In this document: piece by piece, positions 47,239 to 57,707 of the stretch
Numbering within the stretch: position 1 is the first letter of the stretch
Layout of the letters: every line of letters begins with the position of its first letter
Origin: Closterium sp. NIES-65
Lineage: Eukaryota > Streptophyta > Zygnematophyceae > Desmidiales > Closteriaceae
Assembly (NCBI GenBank): GCA_948144175.1
Contig: CANXME010001990.1
Span: forward strand, 1,612,001-1,676,000
Direction: 5' to 3'
Length of the DNA stretch: 64,000 nt
The notes under the pieces: model-generated
Seen by the model: only the letters and a program-made list of their open reading frames with translations
Database searches by the model: none
What the model was told of the DNA's origin: nothing
Position numbers and translations under genes: made by a program

Positions 47239-48510
47239 CTAAGGCTCCGCACCCCTTGTAGTAGCACCCTCAGGCTCAGCACCCCCAGGCGTAGCACCCA
47301 CATGCTCAGCACCCCCAGCCTCAGCACCCCCAGTGGTAGCACCCCCAGGCTCAGCACCTCCAGTATTAGCACCCTCATGCTCAGCACCCCTAGAGTCAGC
47401 ACCCCCAGACTCAGCACCCTCAGTAGCACTAGAGGCACCAGTAACCTTGACAGGCTCTACTGCGTCTACCTGAAACACACCTGAAGGGGTAGGACTCTGA
47501 GGGGGGAGGGTGTCTACCGGGGGGGGACCTGGCACAAGGAAGAGGGGTGGTGGGGGGAGGGACAGAGTGCGGTAGGGGAAGAGGCGGTAGTAGGGGACCG
47601 GCTCGTCAAACGTGACGTCCTGGGAGGACAGAACACGGCGAGACGTGGGGTCGTGGAACTGCCACCCTGGCACGTCAGGGGGGAAGCCAAGGAAGACGCA
47701 AGGAGCAGCACGAGGGGACAGCTTGTCCGCAGACAAGTCGCGGACAAACGCCCAAGATCCCCAGACACGGAACGCAGACGCATCGCCAACCTTCCCCGTC
47801 CACAGTAAAGCTGGGGAGGTCTCCGGCATGGAGACCCTGGGGTGAAGGTTGATCTGATTCGCCGCATACCGAACCGCAAACGGCCACAGAAAATGGGGGG
47901 CAGCCGCATGCATCATGAACGTACGGGCGACGTCCATGACCATGCCAATGCGGCGCTTAGCAATCCCATTTTGCTGTGGAGAGTCCGGAAGCGTGAAGGT
48001 CTGACGGATTCCTCGTGCGCGACATTAGGCTCTCAGAAGGCCAAAAGAAAAATCTCCGCCTCTGTCCGAGTGTAGACGCAGAACAGGAAAGTCCGAGCCA
48101 AAGCTCTGCCTGAGTTGGAGACGAGCTACGCGGATCGAGTCGATCAACACCTCAGTAACATCACCCTTGCTGCACAAGGGGAAGACTGTGGTGTAACGCG
48201 AGTAGTCGTCAACTACCAGTAGGAAGTCGCGCTCGTGACCCTGTCCACGGACGCGGGCCGGGCCCCACACGTCCATGTGAAGCGTCTGCAGCGGGGCCTC
48301 TGTCGGAAGAAACTGGGAGGAGTGAGGGGCAGCCCGCTGTCGCCCCTCGACACAAGGGACGCAGGTAGGGCCAGGCCTCGGAGGAAGGGGTGGGAGGGAC
48401 CGGGGGAGACCAGAGACAAGGACACGGGAGGCCATGCCTCGGAGACGAAGCAGGGAGGGGTGGCCAAGGGGGTGGTGCCAGAGGAGAGTCTCGTGAGACA
48501 GGAGGCGACA
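47239..48510 (-). pseudogene. element C integrase
   Basis: Two open pieces: 48025-48435 (ASRVLVSGLPRSLPPLP, HMDVWGPARVRGQGHER, LRLHSDRGGDFSFG) and 47239-47943 (MVMDVARTFMMHAAAPHFLW, WTGKVGDASAFRVWGS, LGFPPDVPGWQFHDP, repeats). Between them a TAA near 48024-48026 replaces the Tyr of YCRARGIRQ, the same codon change as in element A. The motif NGIAERR reads NGIAKRR, so the third catalytic residue Glu is Lys. Confidence 0.88.
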
Positions 48511-50480
48511 CTAGCAGGGGGCAGACTCAGGGCCAGACCTGGACACTGCAGCAAACACCTGACCCGACGCAGCTACCTGACGAGACGCAGTGACTGGAGG
48601 AGACTCAGTGGTGAGTGTGTACAGGCTCGACCCCGGCCGACGTGTAAACGTGGCCAGGTGTCGGCCTGTCCGAGCGTCCATGCAGTGTGTCACCCGCTGA
48701 CTCGCAGGAGTGAACTGGTGAACCCCCGCATCCTGTAGGTCATCACCACTCACCAAGTTCGTAGAGAACAAGGGGAGGTAAAGACCAGACAAGGTGCCAG
48801 AGGGGGCCATTTGACACAGGACGACAGTGGAGAAGTGAGCAAGGACAGGACCCCCAGAGGGGTCTGCCAGAGAGAGAGTGCAACTGGCCGGCCATGCGGC
48901 GTGAGTGTGGTGCGGTCTCGAAAGAAGGAGCGAGAAGCACCCGAGTCAAGGGTGAAGGTGTGGGAGGCCGAAGCCGACGCAGTACCTGAGAGAGCAGACT
49001 CACTAGCACCTGAGGGAGCAGACTCACACGCACCTAGAGCAGCAGCCTCGCTAGCACCTAGAGCAGCAGCCGCACCAGTACCTAGAGCAGCAGTCTCAAT
49101 GCCTGGGTCGGGCGGGAAACACCGGTAATAGTCACCCTCATCACTAATAGTCACAGCATACATGGCAGCAAGAATAGCATCAAAGTCAAGGTCAAAGATA
49201 GCTACTCCCGCCCTAGACAGCTCACCCTAGCGGGGGATCTCCGTGGCCTCCGGGAACTGGTGACGCCAAGCGTCCGTCAGGCGGCCAAAGCAGCGCTGGG
49301 TGGAGTGCGCACCCCCACACTGCTCACCCGCGCAGTCGCCGGTGCGTAGGACGTAAGTGCACTGACCAGTACCCCCACCCCGCTGGCGTGCAGCATACCA
49401 CTCACGGAGCTGCTGAGGGGGGGGGATGTCACGAGTGCGGTGCTGCTGCTGCTGCTGCTGGCGTTGACCACCACTGGAGCGGACCCTCTGCACAGCGCCA
49501 CCTCAACCAGCTCCACCTCCTTCGCCACCGCCTCCTCCACCGCCGCCACCTCCGCCACCTCCGCTCCCACCGCCACCTCCGCCGCCTCCGCCTCCACTGC
49601 CGCCACCGACACCTCCACCCCCGCCACCACCCCCACCGCCACCCCCACTCCCTCCGCCGCCTCCACCGCCCCCGCTAGCTCCTCCAGCGCCCCTGCCCCC
49701 CTTGCCCTTGCCATGGCGGCGTCTCCCGCTAGACGCCGCATTGACCGACTCAAGCCCAACGAGGTCGGCCGCAGCAGTAGAGGCAACAGAGGGCAAAAGG
49801 GGGGAGGGGGAACACCCCTCAAAGATGGGGGTGCGAGGGTCACCACGAGAGGCTCCTAGAGCGACTATGCTCTTCTCCGCTGCTAGGAGGGCCTTCTCGA
49901 GGAGGTCAACGGTGAGAGTGGTGGGGCAAACTGAGAGGAAGTGGTCCCTGACTACGCGAAGGGAGTCAGGGAGGCGGGTGACGATGTAGTAGAGAGTGAT
50001 GTACATGGGGGGGGGGGGGGTTCTTGGCTCGGAACTCAGTAGGAAGCGCAGCGCGGTAGCGAGTGTCACTAGTGCGGAGGTGCGTAATGAGGTCAGCGGC
50101 TGTGGGAAAGGTAGCAAGGTCAGGGAAGAGGTATGGTAGCATGAGGCGGCTCAGTGCAGAGTGGCAGGGGAGGAGTAGCGTGCAACTACAGCGTCGTACA
50201 GGGTCTGAGCACTCTTGTACTGGCTAAAGTGCGCACGCTCAGAGGTAGGCAGGTGGCGACGCACAGCAAGACGTGCAGCAGCATCGCGTGTGGCCCACTG
50301 TGAGTGAATAGTGGCGTCACTATCAGCAGCAGGGGTAGGAGAGGCACTAGAGGTGAGGTCAAAGAGGGAGAGACCGTCTGCCCTATCGCACTGTAGGAAA
50401 AGCTGCAGGTCATCTACCCAGACGTCAAAGTCAATGGCCCGACCCTCAGCGTCAAAAGCGAGGACACTAGGGGTAGCCAT
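48511..50480 (-). pseudogene. element C gag and protease
   Basis: ATG 50480 starts MATPSVLAFDAEGRAIDFD. The gag frame shifts near 50150 and again near 50010 (a G-run on the plus strand), continues with YITLYYIVTRLPDSLRVV and a long Gly tract, then PPQQLREWYAARQRGGGTG and the zinc block GDCAGEQCGGAHSTQRCF with both first Cys present. Protease TLDSGASRSFF is near 48950. Stops near 49227 and a shift near 48850 break the rest. Confidence 0.85.
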
Positions 50481-51373
50481 GACAGCAGTAGACTAGTAGC
50501 GCGAACAGTGGGGTAAGGGCAGTGCAGTGATAGAGGCGCTGCTCTTACCAAACAGGGCAGCTCGGGCGGCTCGGCGGCTCGGCAGGAACTGCAGCTCGGC
50601 AGCTCGGCGACTCGGCGGCTCGGGCGGCTCGCGCGGCTCGGTGGCAACTACGGGCCGGGGACTCGGCGGCTCGGGCGGCTCGGCGGTACGGCGGCTCGGG
50701 CGGCTCAGGTGGCGTGGCGGCTCGGGCGGCTCGGGTGGCGCTGGCGGCGCGGCAGTAGCTCGGCGGGGCCGGGGCCGGGAAGGGCGGGCGACGGGGCGAG
50801 CAGAGGCTGGGCCGAGGCCGGGAAGGGCAGTGCCTGGGCCGAGAAGGGCGGCGTCGGGGCCGTAGAGGTAGGCGACGGGACCAGCAGAGGCGGGGCCGGG
50901 TCGGGAAGGGCGGCGTCGGGGCTGGGAAAGGGCGGCGCCGGGGCCGAGAAAGGGGCGGCGCCGGGGCCGCGGGGTAGGCGACGGGGCCGCAGAGCGGCGG
51001 ATCGGGGCCAGGAAGGGCGGCGTCGAGGCCGGGAAGGGCAGCGCCGGGGCCGCAGGGCTAGGCGACGGGGCCAGCAGAGGCAGGGCTGGGCCGGGAAGGG
51101 CCTCGTCGGGGCCCGGGAAGGGCAGCGCCGGGGCCGCGGGGTAGGCAACGGGGTCGCTAGGGCGGCGGATCGGGGCCGGGAAGGGCGGCGTCGGGGCCGC
51201 AGGAGTAGGCGACGCGGCCGCTAGGGCGGGGCGACGGGATGGGGCTGCAAGGGCGACGTGACGGGGCCTCTAGCGCGACGTGACGGGGCCGCTAAGGCAG
51301 GGCGAGAGGGTCGAGAGAGTGGAGCGCGACTTGGGCAGGAAAAAAAAAATCGAATTGCTGGGCCCTAGGAACA
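50481..51373 (-). other. element C leader, GC-rich repeats, no gene
   Basis: About 890 bases of GGGGCCGGGAAGGGCGGCG-type repeats and GGCGGCTCGGGCGGCTCG repeats, homologous in kind to the leaders of I and B. Confidence 0.75.
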
Positions 51374-51402
51374 GTTCCCACGAGGGAACCTGCTCGATAC
51401 CA
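51374..51402 (-). promoter_or_regulatory. element C PBS and conserved stem-loop
   Basis: PBS TGGTATCGAGC on the minus strand (51392-51402). The stem GTTCCC (51384-51389) / GGGAAC (51374-51379), with loop TCGT on the coding strand, follows. Confidence 0.7.
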
Positions 51403-51533
51403 TGAGAAAACTAGAACGCGAATGAATGCACAATGAAAGAGTTGGGTACAAGTTCTAACCCTAATTGGGTTGTACCCCATATGGGCTACCCCACTACAGC
51501 CTACACAAAAGCATAAGCTATAATGTTCTGACA
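51403..51533 (-). repeat. element C 5' LTR, 131 bp
   Basis: Three substitutions relative to 44216-44346. Followed by the target duplication CGAAG. Confidence 0.95.
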
Positions 51534-51538
51534 CGAAG

Positions 51539-53078
51539 CTGCTCACTCTATATCAGTTTTCAACTGAGTAGGGTTTGAAGGTTTTATCTGAGGCTGATTC
51601 AGCTTCATCTTGGCCTGGAACCTTCCCCTAAGCCTTTGCAGTTGTGTAGGCTTCTTCTGTGGGCAATAGGGAGCCTTAACATTATGCTGCGGAGAGAGAA
51701 TATTTACTCCTTGGAACGCACGACCCTTTTCAACGCTCCTGAGTGGTTTGCCCAACTTCTCAGGAACCTGAATAATGTCTAAAGGCTTTTTCTTGGCCTT
51801 GAAATCTCCCCTGAATATTTTAAAGGCTTGAAAACCTCGAGAGGGAATATTCTTTCTCTCGGGGGTGTTCGGCTGGAGTTTCTCGGTCGGTGCAGAGTCT
51901 TGTTTCGCAGAGCCTCCATTTGTCTCGACGATTTCCCCTGTTGCCGGCCGGTCGTGGCATTTGAAATTCGCGCCATCGTGTCCTCCTTTTTTCGCCATCG
52001 TGGATGTCACACTGTTGTTGCCCTGCAGCTCCACTCGTGCCTTCTTCATTTTCCAACACGCCAAGAGTCGATGTAGTGCTGCGCCGCAAAATTCGCTCTT
52101 CTCATATTTTGTCGGCCGCTGCTTTGTGTCGATCTTCTCGATGTCCATCGGGTCGGCGGTCGTGGGTGGTGCCGATCGCTTCGTGCCAAATGATCGGTAC
52201 GACACGTGGCGTTGTGTCTCAGGTTCATATCGCATCAGCGCATTGAATCTCTCTGCTGCACACACCATGTCGCGGTAGTTGTTGTAGTTCGCGGCAATCA
52301 CCTCTCGCCGGACTTCCATTTTTAACCCCTCAGTATACGCTTGGATTTTTCCCCCTTCGATTACGTCAGTAATTTGGTTTAAGAGGCTCTCCATTTGCTG
52401 CGTGTACTGTGTTACACTGCCGAACTGTTTATGCCGATGAATCTGCTGCCGCGCCATGTAGCTGGAGTTGATTGGTTCGAAACGTTGAATTAAAGCTTCC
52501 CGAAACTGCGTCCATGACCCCTCGCCTCGGATCTTCCTGCTGTTGTAAATCCACTCGAGCGCCGGGCCTCGTAACAGTGTCGGTGCGAGCCGAATCCGCA
52601 TTGCATCGTGTGTCGGGGTCGTACAGCCAACAACCTCAAAGTAAATTTCGAGGGTCGCAATGAATCAACGGACGTCGGTGTCTCTTGCATTCGGATTTAA
52701 TGTCTCTGGTAGCCTCGGACGTGACGCCTCAAGATTCACTGTAGCCGCTGCCGCTGATCCTGGGTGAAGTGTCGGTGTCGCCGTTGCTGCTGCTGCCGTC
52801 GCTGCTGCATTCACCGCTACGTTCGCCGCTGCTGTGGCGGCTGCCAACTGGTTCGCGAGAAGCTCCTCTGATCGCTCGAGTGCCGCTCGCATCTGGTCCA
52901 CGTCGGTGTGTAACCCCGTAATTTTTCGTACGGAATTATCACCATTTTCCTCCATTTGGCGATTTATAGGAAGATTTGCGACTAACATAATTGAATTATA
53001 GGCGCTGGTCATCTTACTGTGAGTCAAATCGATTGTAGAAATGACATGCGCGGATTCTGTAGGTCTTGTAATTCTCAC
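51539..53078 (-). pseudogene. chromovirus gag
   Basis: ATG 53078 opens MRITRPTESAHVISTIDLTH, an Ala-rich coiled-coil-like region and NLEASRPRLPETLNPNARDT. After one in-frame TGA (52665-52667) the same frame continues LEIYFEVVGC, MRIRLAPTLLRGPALEWIY, TQFREALIQRFEPINSSYMA, QIHRHKQFGSVTQYTQQME and AAERFNALMRYEPETQR, the retrotransposon gag domain. A degraded zinc knuckle reads FCGAALHRLLACWKMKKAR. The frame ends at TGA 51543-51545, a few bases before the copia C insertion. Apart from the stop it looks undamaged. Confidence 0.85.
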
Positions 53079-53370
53079 TTTATTGAAATTCGTGTCCGAT
53101 CTTGGCCGTGGAGAAGAAATACGATCTGACGCTCCAAATTCAAACTTTTTCAGGCGAAATTCTCAGGGCTCTTGAGATTTGAATCGATCCGACGGTCGAA
53201 ATTCCAACTTTTTCGCCACTAGACCTAAGAAGTGTTCGAAAACCGGTTCGAGGGGGACGTTAGAAAATAGTGCGGAACTGGTTTACGTACTCGAAATCGG
53301 CGCTTTCCCTCGTCGCCCCCGCGGTTTTAAAGCTACGTTTTAGCGGTTGAAAAACTTCGCGTGCAAACAT

Positions 53371-53383
53371 GCTCTGATTACCA
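53371..53383 (-). promoter_or_regulatory. chromovirus PBS
   Basis: TGGTAATCAGAGC on the minus strand, two bases from the LTR: initiator Met tRNA type with one extra A. Confidence 0.7.
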
Positions 53384-53385
53384 AG

Positions 53386-53756
53386 TGTGTAGATCTAGGA
53401 TCGACCTCAGAAAAGAGAGTTTGAATTGAATGAATCACCTGGGTCAAAACACGAGGCTATATATAGGCTCGACACAAGGCAGGTAGCCCAGGTGTTACGC
53501 GAATGTTCTGAGGGTCGCGAAGCGTCCCGAACAGAACCTTCCCAAACTTGGTAGGAAGCAATTCGGTGGAAACCGAATAGGCTTGAGTTCGGTACACGTA
53601 ACTTGGTTCGGTGCTATAACTATAATAAAATATAGGAATGCACCTAACCTAGGAAATCAAGAATCTCTATGCATGATAAAATAAACCCAAGCTAGTAATA
53701 GCATAATAAAGTCCAGGCAAGCTAGCAAAGCCAGCATAAGCCGTCGTACTCTCACA
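53386..53756 (-). repeat. chromovirus 5' LTR, 371 bp
   Basis: Pairs with 32967-33336; followed on the right by the target duplication AAGGA. Confidence 0.92.
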
Positions 53757-55053
53757 AAGGAAGAGGAAACGTCGCGCGAGGAGAGCTTGTCTGCGGAGGT
53801 ATCGCGGTCAAAGGCACGACAACTTCAGACCCGGAACACCAACGCATCGACAACCTCTCCCGTCCAACGCAGTGTAGGCGTGGTCTCATGCAAGGAGACA
53901 CGGGGCCAGAGGTTGAGTTGATATGCAACATACCGGACCGCAAACGACCACAGAAAATGGGGAGCAGCCGCATGGATCACGAAGGTACGAGCAACCTCCA
54001 TGACTAAGCCAATGCGGCGCTTAGCAACCCCATTCTTCTGCAGAGAGACCAGAAGCGTGAACGACTGGAGGATGTCCTCCCCACGACAAAAGTCCCGCAA
54101 GAGGTCGGAGGAGAACTCACCACCTCTGTCAGAGTGCAGACGCAGGACAGGAAGATCCGTGTCGAACCACTCGCGGATCTGGAGACGGACAGCGCGGATC
54201 CAAGGGATCAAAACATCATGGACCTCCCCCTTGCTGCGCAAGGGGAAGACCGTGGTGTAACGCGAGTAGTCGTCAACAACCAGCAGAGAGTCTCGCTCGC
54301 GGCCCTGTCCCTGGACGCGGGCTGGGCCCCACACGTCCATGTGGAGAGTCTGCAAGGGAGCAATCGTCGGGAGAAACGAGGAGGAGTGAGGAGCGGCGCG
54401 CTGCCGCCCCTCGACACAGGGAAGGCAGGGAGGGGCAGGCGAGGGTGGGAGGGGAGGCAGAGACCTGGGAAGACCAAAGACAAGGAGGCGGGAGTGCATG
54501 CCACGGAGGCGTGGCAGGGAGGGGTGACCTAGGCGGTGGTGCCAAAGGAGAGTCTGGTGCGATAGGAGGCGACACGAACAAGGGGCTGCGAGCCAACCTG
54601 ACGCGGATGAAGATGTAGCTACCTGAGGAGGCACAGTAGTTAGTGTGTACAGGCTCAAACCAGGCCGACGAGTGAACGTGGCCAGGTGACGACCCGTCCG
54701 TGCACACGTGCATATCGCCACACGCTGTCCTCCAGGAGTAAAGGTATTAACCCATTCATCCTGAAGGACGGCGTTGCTCACCAAGTTCGTAGAGAACGAG
54801 GGGAGGTGAAGACGTGATAGTGAGCCAGGCGGAACCGCCGGACACGGGAGAACAGTGGAGGAACGTGCAAGAACCGGTCCCCAAGAGGGTTCAGCCAGAG
54901 AGACTGCAACCGGTGCTGCAAGTGGTGTGACTGTGGTGCTATCGCGAAAAAAGCAGCGGGAAGCACCTGAGTGAAGAATGAAGGTCTGCAAGTACCAGAG
55001 AGAGAAGACTCACCAGCACCTAGAGCAGACTTACCAGCACCTAGAGCAGTGTC
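53757..55053 (-). pseudogene. element D protease and integrase
   Basis: The frame 53825-54991 reads FILHSGASRCFFRDSTTVTP, so the protease active-site Asp has become His (relatives TLDSGAS). It continues LLWHHRLGHPSLPRLRG, LHMDVWGPARVQGQGRERD, LRLHSDRGGEFSSDLLRDF and GVAKRRIGLVMEVARTFVIH, where NGIAERR is NGVAKRR (third catalytic Glu to Lys). It shifts frame near 53825 before the chromovirus border. The gag part before 55000 has only the repeats ALGAGKSALGAGESSLSGT; the 5' end is lost. Confidence 0.88.
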
Positions 55054-55445
55054 ACATTTGCATGAATGTGAGGGAAGAGGGGTAAGCATACAGGGGGTTT
55101 GTACAAAGTGTACAAATTGTATATAGCGCACTGGGCCAGTGACAAGGATGCTCAGTAAAGAGACAAGCGACGGTTGGGGTGATGAGAGGTGAGCTGGAGG
55201 TTGACGTCTGCTGAGGCGAAGGGTTGGCAAAGTGCATGGGAAGCATATGGGGCAGGAACTTACGTAAGAGGAAGGTGGGCACGGGCAGGAATTATAGAGT
55301 GAACGAGTTCTTGCGACATACCAAGCAAGTAGTAGAGTTAGGGAGATATGACAAGCTGTGTGACTTAGGCAAGCTGGTGGCGAAGTAGATATGTGAGGGA
55401 GGTAGTTGCTCATCACATACAAGCAATCGTCGGAGTGGTTAGGGA
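55054..55445. other. unassigned stretch, possibly gypsy E leader
   Basis: No motif in any frame. It lies directly before the gag-like ATG at 55446 and may be the leader or LTR remnant of the plus-strand gypsy element. No PBS was recognised. Confidence 0.35.
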
Positions 55446-56524
55446 ATGCCAACGAGATCAGGACTGGAGTTTGCCGCAAAGGATTTGACCGGACGAATGG
55501 CGACGATGGACGAAAATGAAGAGAAGGAACACGCGGAGCGCGAGCTCGTGAAGGAGACGGAGGCGCACGGCACAGAAGAGGGAACGACTGGAAGAGCAAG
55601 CGGAGCCTCCGGTTCGTCGAAAGAACGGACGCAGGCGCACAGAGTGGAAGATGACCGAGCAGGAGCGGGAGCGGTGAAACCCGTATCTGCTGAGCAGCGG
55701 CGACTTTAGGAGGACGGAGGGGAAGCAACCGGCCTTACCAGCGAAGCGCGTCGTGGCAGGGATCGGAGGAAGAAGTGGCGTCTATGCGGTGGCGATACAC
55801 AATGCGACCGAAGGTGGAGTTGCCCAAGCGGTTCTCAGGAGAAGTGCGTCGCAGACCATCGCTCAAGAATTACATGATGCAGCTGGAGAAATCGAGGGCC
55901 CGCTAGGAGTGCGATAGACTGACGGCAGATGAATTCTTCTGAGGATTGGCGAATACGCTGACGGGTGAGTCTGAGACCTACTATCGAATCTGCCGGCAAG
56001 AGCTGCTAGACTGGGCAGCACAGGGGAAGCCGGGGGAGAGGGATCCTACGAAGAAATTCTTGCAGATGCTGCGGGACCAATTTCCGCTGCAGACACTAAA
56101 GCGAGTGGTGGAGTTTCGGGACTTCAAACGGAGAACGGGAGAGTCGCTGCTGGCGTACTACGGGCGGCTGGTGTAGCTGGGAGAGGACATGAACTGTGTG
56201 GACCAGGGACGCCTCGTGAGCAAGTTCCTGAATGGATTGAACTATGAGCTGCAAAGAGACGTGCAGGTGAATATTTTTGAGATGGGTGCAGCGGCGACGC
56301 TGAGTGTGGCATAAAAGACCGCCAAGAGAGTGGAAATTGGAAGAAGGCTTTTTGAAATGGAACAAACGGCAGAGCGAGCGGCAGAGCGGCGGAGGCCAGC
56401 ATGGAGCGCAGCGCCAGCAGAGAGAGAGCGACCGCTTAGGGGTGCAGGAGATGCACACAAATGTCACAATTGCGGGCAGGCAGGATATCTGAGGCGGGAC
56501 TGCCGGAACCCGCCTGCGTGTTCC
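55446..56524 (+). pseudogene. Ty3/gypsy lineage E gag
   Basis: Starts MPTRSGLEFAAKDLTGRMAT, continues in other frames, and shows the gag core ANTLTGESETYYRICRQELL, FLQMLRDQFPLQTLKRVVEF and FKRRTGESLLAYYGRLV (55946-56176), followed by GEDMNCVDQGRLVSKFLNGL. A zinc knuckle CHNCGQAGYLRRDC lies near 56460-56500; the His of CX2CX4HX4C is Tyr. Stops near 56174 and 56313 and earlier frameshifts break the protein. It is cut at 56524 by the LTR of element F. The pol region at 62168-64000, same strand, may be its continuation. Confidence 0.75.
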
Positions 56525-57579
56525 TACGGAGATAACTGCTGCAACGGGAGATGGACTACGGTCTAGGCACGGGTGCTTGTGTGATCTCAGCGTTCGTTCG
56601 TTCCTTAGTCGTTTCCTTGTGCGCACACACTTGCTGGTTCACGGGGAAATTTTGGCAAGAGTTCCACAAGGAAAAGTTCAGAACAATGATAGCAACAACA
56701 TTGGCATCACAAACTACATCAGCGCTACCTAGGCTGCTGGTCGACCTCCAGCGCAGCATGGTCAACCGCACTCCAGCGCAGCAGCGCTCGCACCGCTCCA
56801 GCGTTGCACAAAAGCGGTTCGCCAACGTTGCAAGTCTACGGTGTGCCAACGCTGCAGCAGGCTGCACAGCGTTACACCCGCAAGACAACGGTGCACCTGC
56901 TTCGCAGGTGCGCGCAGCTGGTTGGCGCTCCACACCTTGTCACGAGCACAGCGCACACGCCTGACAGACTCCACGCCAACGACTGCGCCCACCAGCCACG
57001 TCGACCTCGGGATACCACCCCCGAGGTCACCCTCGCAGAATTCACCCCGGCGACACTCGTACAAGTCGCCCAAATATCCCGGTCGATCGGGCAACCATGC
57101 CTGGCCGACCGGCGCAGTCCGTAGCCGGCCACCTATGCCCAGCGTCCCCAGTTCGGCGTCCATGCACCCAGGACGCCGTCCGGACCCCGAGGTCGGCGTC
57201 CAGATGCCGAGGACGCCTTGGAGACACCCAAGGCGGCGTCCCAGGCTCCTAGGACGCCGTGCAGACGCCTAGGCCGGCGTCTGGCCTTCCAGGACGCCGT
57301 GCAGGCGCCCACGACGTCGTCCAGGTACCCGGGTAGTCGTGGCGACGTCCAGCACGGCGTCCAGCTTCCTAGGACGCCGTCCAAGCGTCCAGGACGCCAA
57401 CCAGGCGTCCAGAGCAACGTCCTCGTGCTCGGCGCCCTCTAGCCAGGCGCCCTCTAGATCGGCGCCTTTACAGTGGCCCCCGTGCCCACTGCTGCAGGTC
57501 GGCTGCAACCCCCGCACATCCGACCACGAGGTCGGCTCCGCCCAAGCAAGGACGGAGCCAGACAACACTCCCGTTGACA
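56525..57579 (-). repeat. element F 3' LTR, about 1.06 kb
   Basis: Minus strand TGTCAACGGGAGTG ... GCAGTTATCTCCGTA. Contains degenerate self-complementary repeats (GACGCCGTCCTGG type, about 57150-57420), as does the copy at 14206-15284. Confidence 0.85.
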
Positions 57580-57707
57580 CTCCCCTCCCGCGTTCATGCT
57601 TGGGCCCCTAGCCCATACGACACTACAGCTCGGAGAAAAGCTCAGCGGCGTGCACACAACACACAGCACGCCGGTCACCGCACCAGCCATGCACGAGGGC
57701 ATGGCAC

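Larger units (their letters stand above)
44216..51533 (-). mobile_element. Ty1/copia element C, full length, defective
   Basis: 7318 bp with 131-bp LTRs at 44216-44346 and 51403-51533 (three differences) and perfect target duplications CGAAG (44211-44215 and 51534-51538). It is inserted in the chromovirus between gag and protease. All copia domains are present, but stops and frameshifts break gag, integrase and linker. The RT-RNase H frame is intact. Confidence 0.95.
32967..53756 (-). mobile_element. Ty3/gypsy chromovirus with two nested copia insertions
   Basis: LTRs at 32967-33336 (370 bp) and 53386-53756 (371 bp), both TGTGAGAG...CACA on the minus strand, are flanked by the target duplication AAGGA (32962-32966 and 53757-53761). 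Without the copia insertions B and C the element is about 6 kb, in the order gag, protease, RT, RNase H, integrase, chromodomain. The LTRs differ at roughly two dozen positions, so it is older than B and C. Several single stops and a changed integrase catalytic residue make it inactive. Confidence 0.93.
28842..55053 (-). mobile_element. Ty1/copia element D, old, split by a chromovirus
   Basis: The 3' LTR (28842-28973), RNase H, RT and linker occupy 28842-32961. The chromovirus inserted at the boundary 32966/53757, and integrase and protease continue from 53757 to about 55053. There the match to gag ends, so the 5' LTR and most of gag are missing. The gap closes in frame across the chromovirus (DVSSSF then LGFPPDAPGW). 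Many frameshifts and stops mark it as the oldest member of the nest. Confidence 0.9.

Noticed and set aside
55054..55728. 316-codon minus-strand frame running into element D
   Set aside because: Only its last part matches element D; the rest is antisense to the gypsy gag and has no motif.
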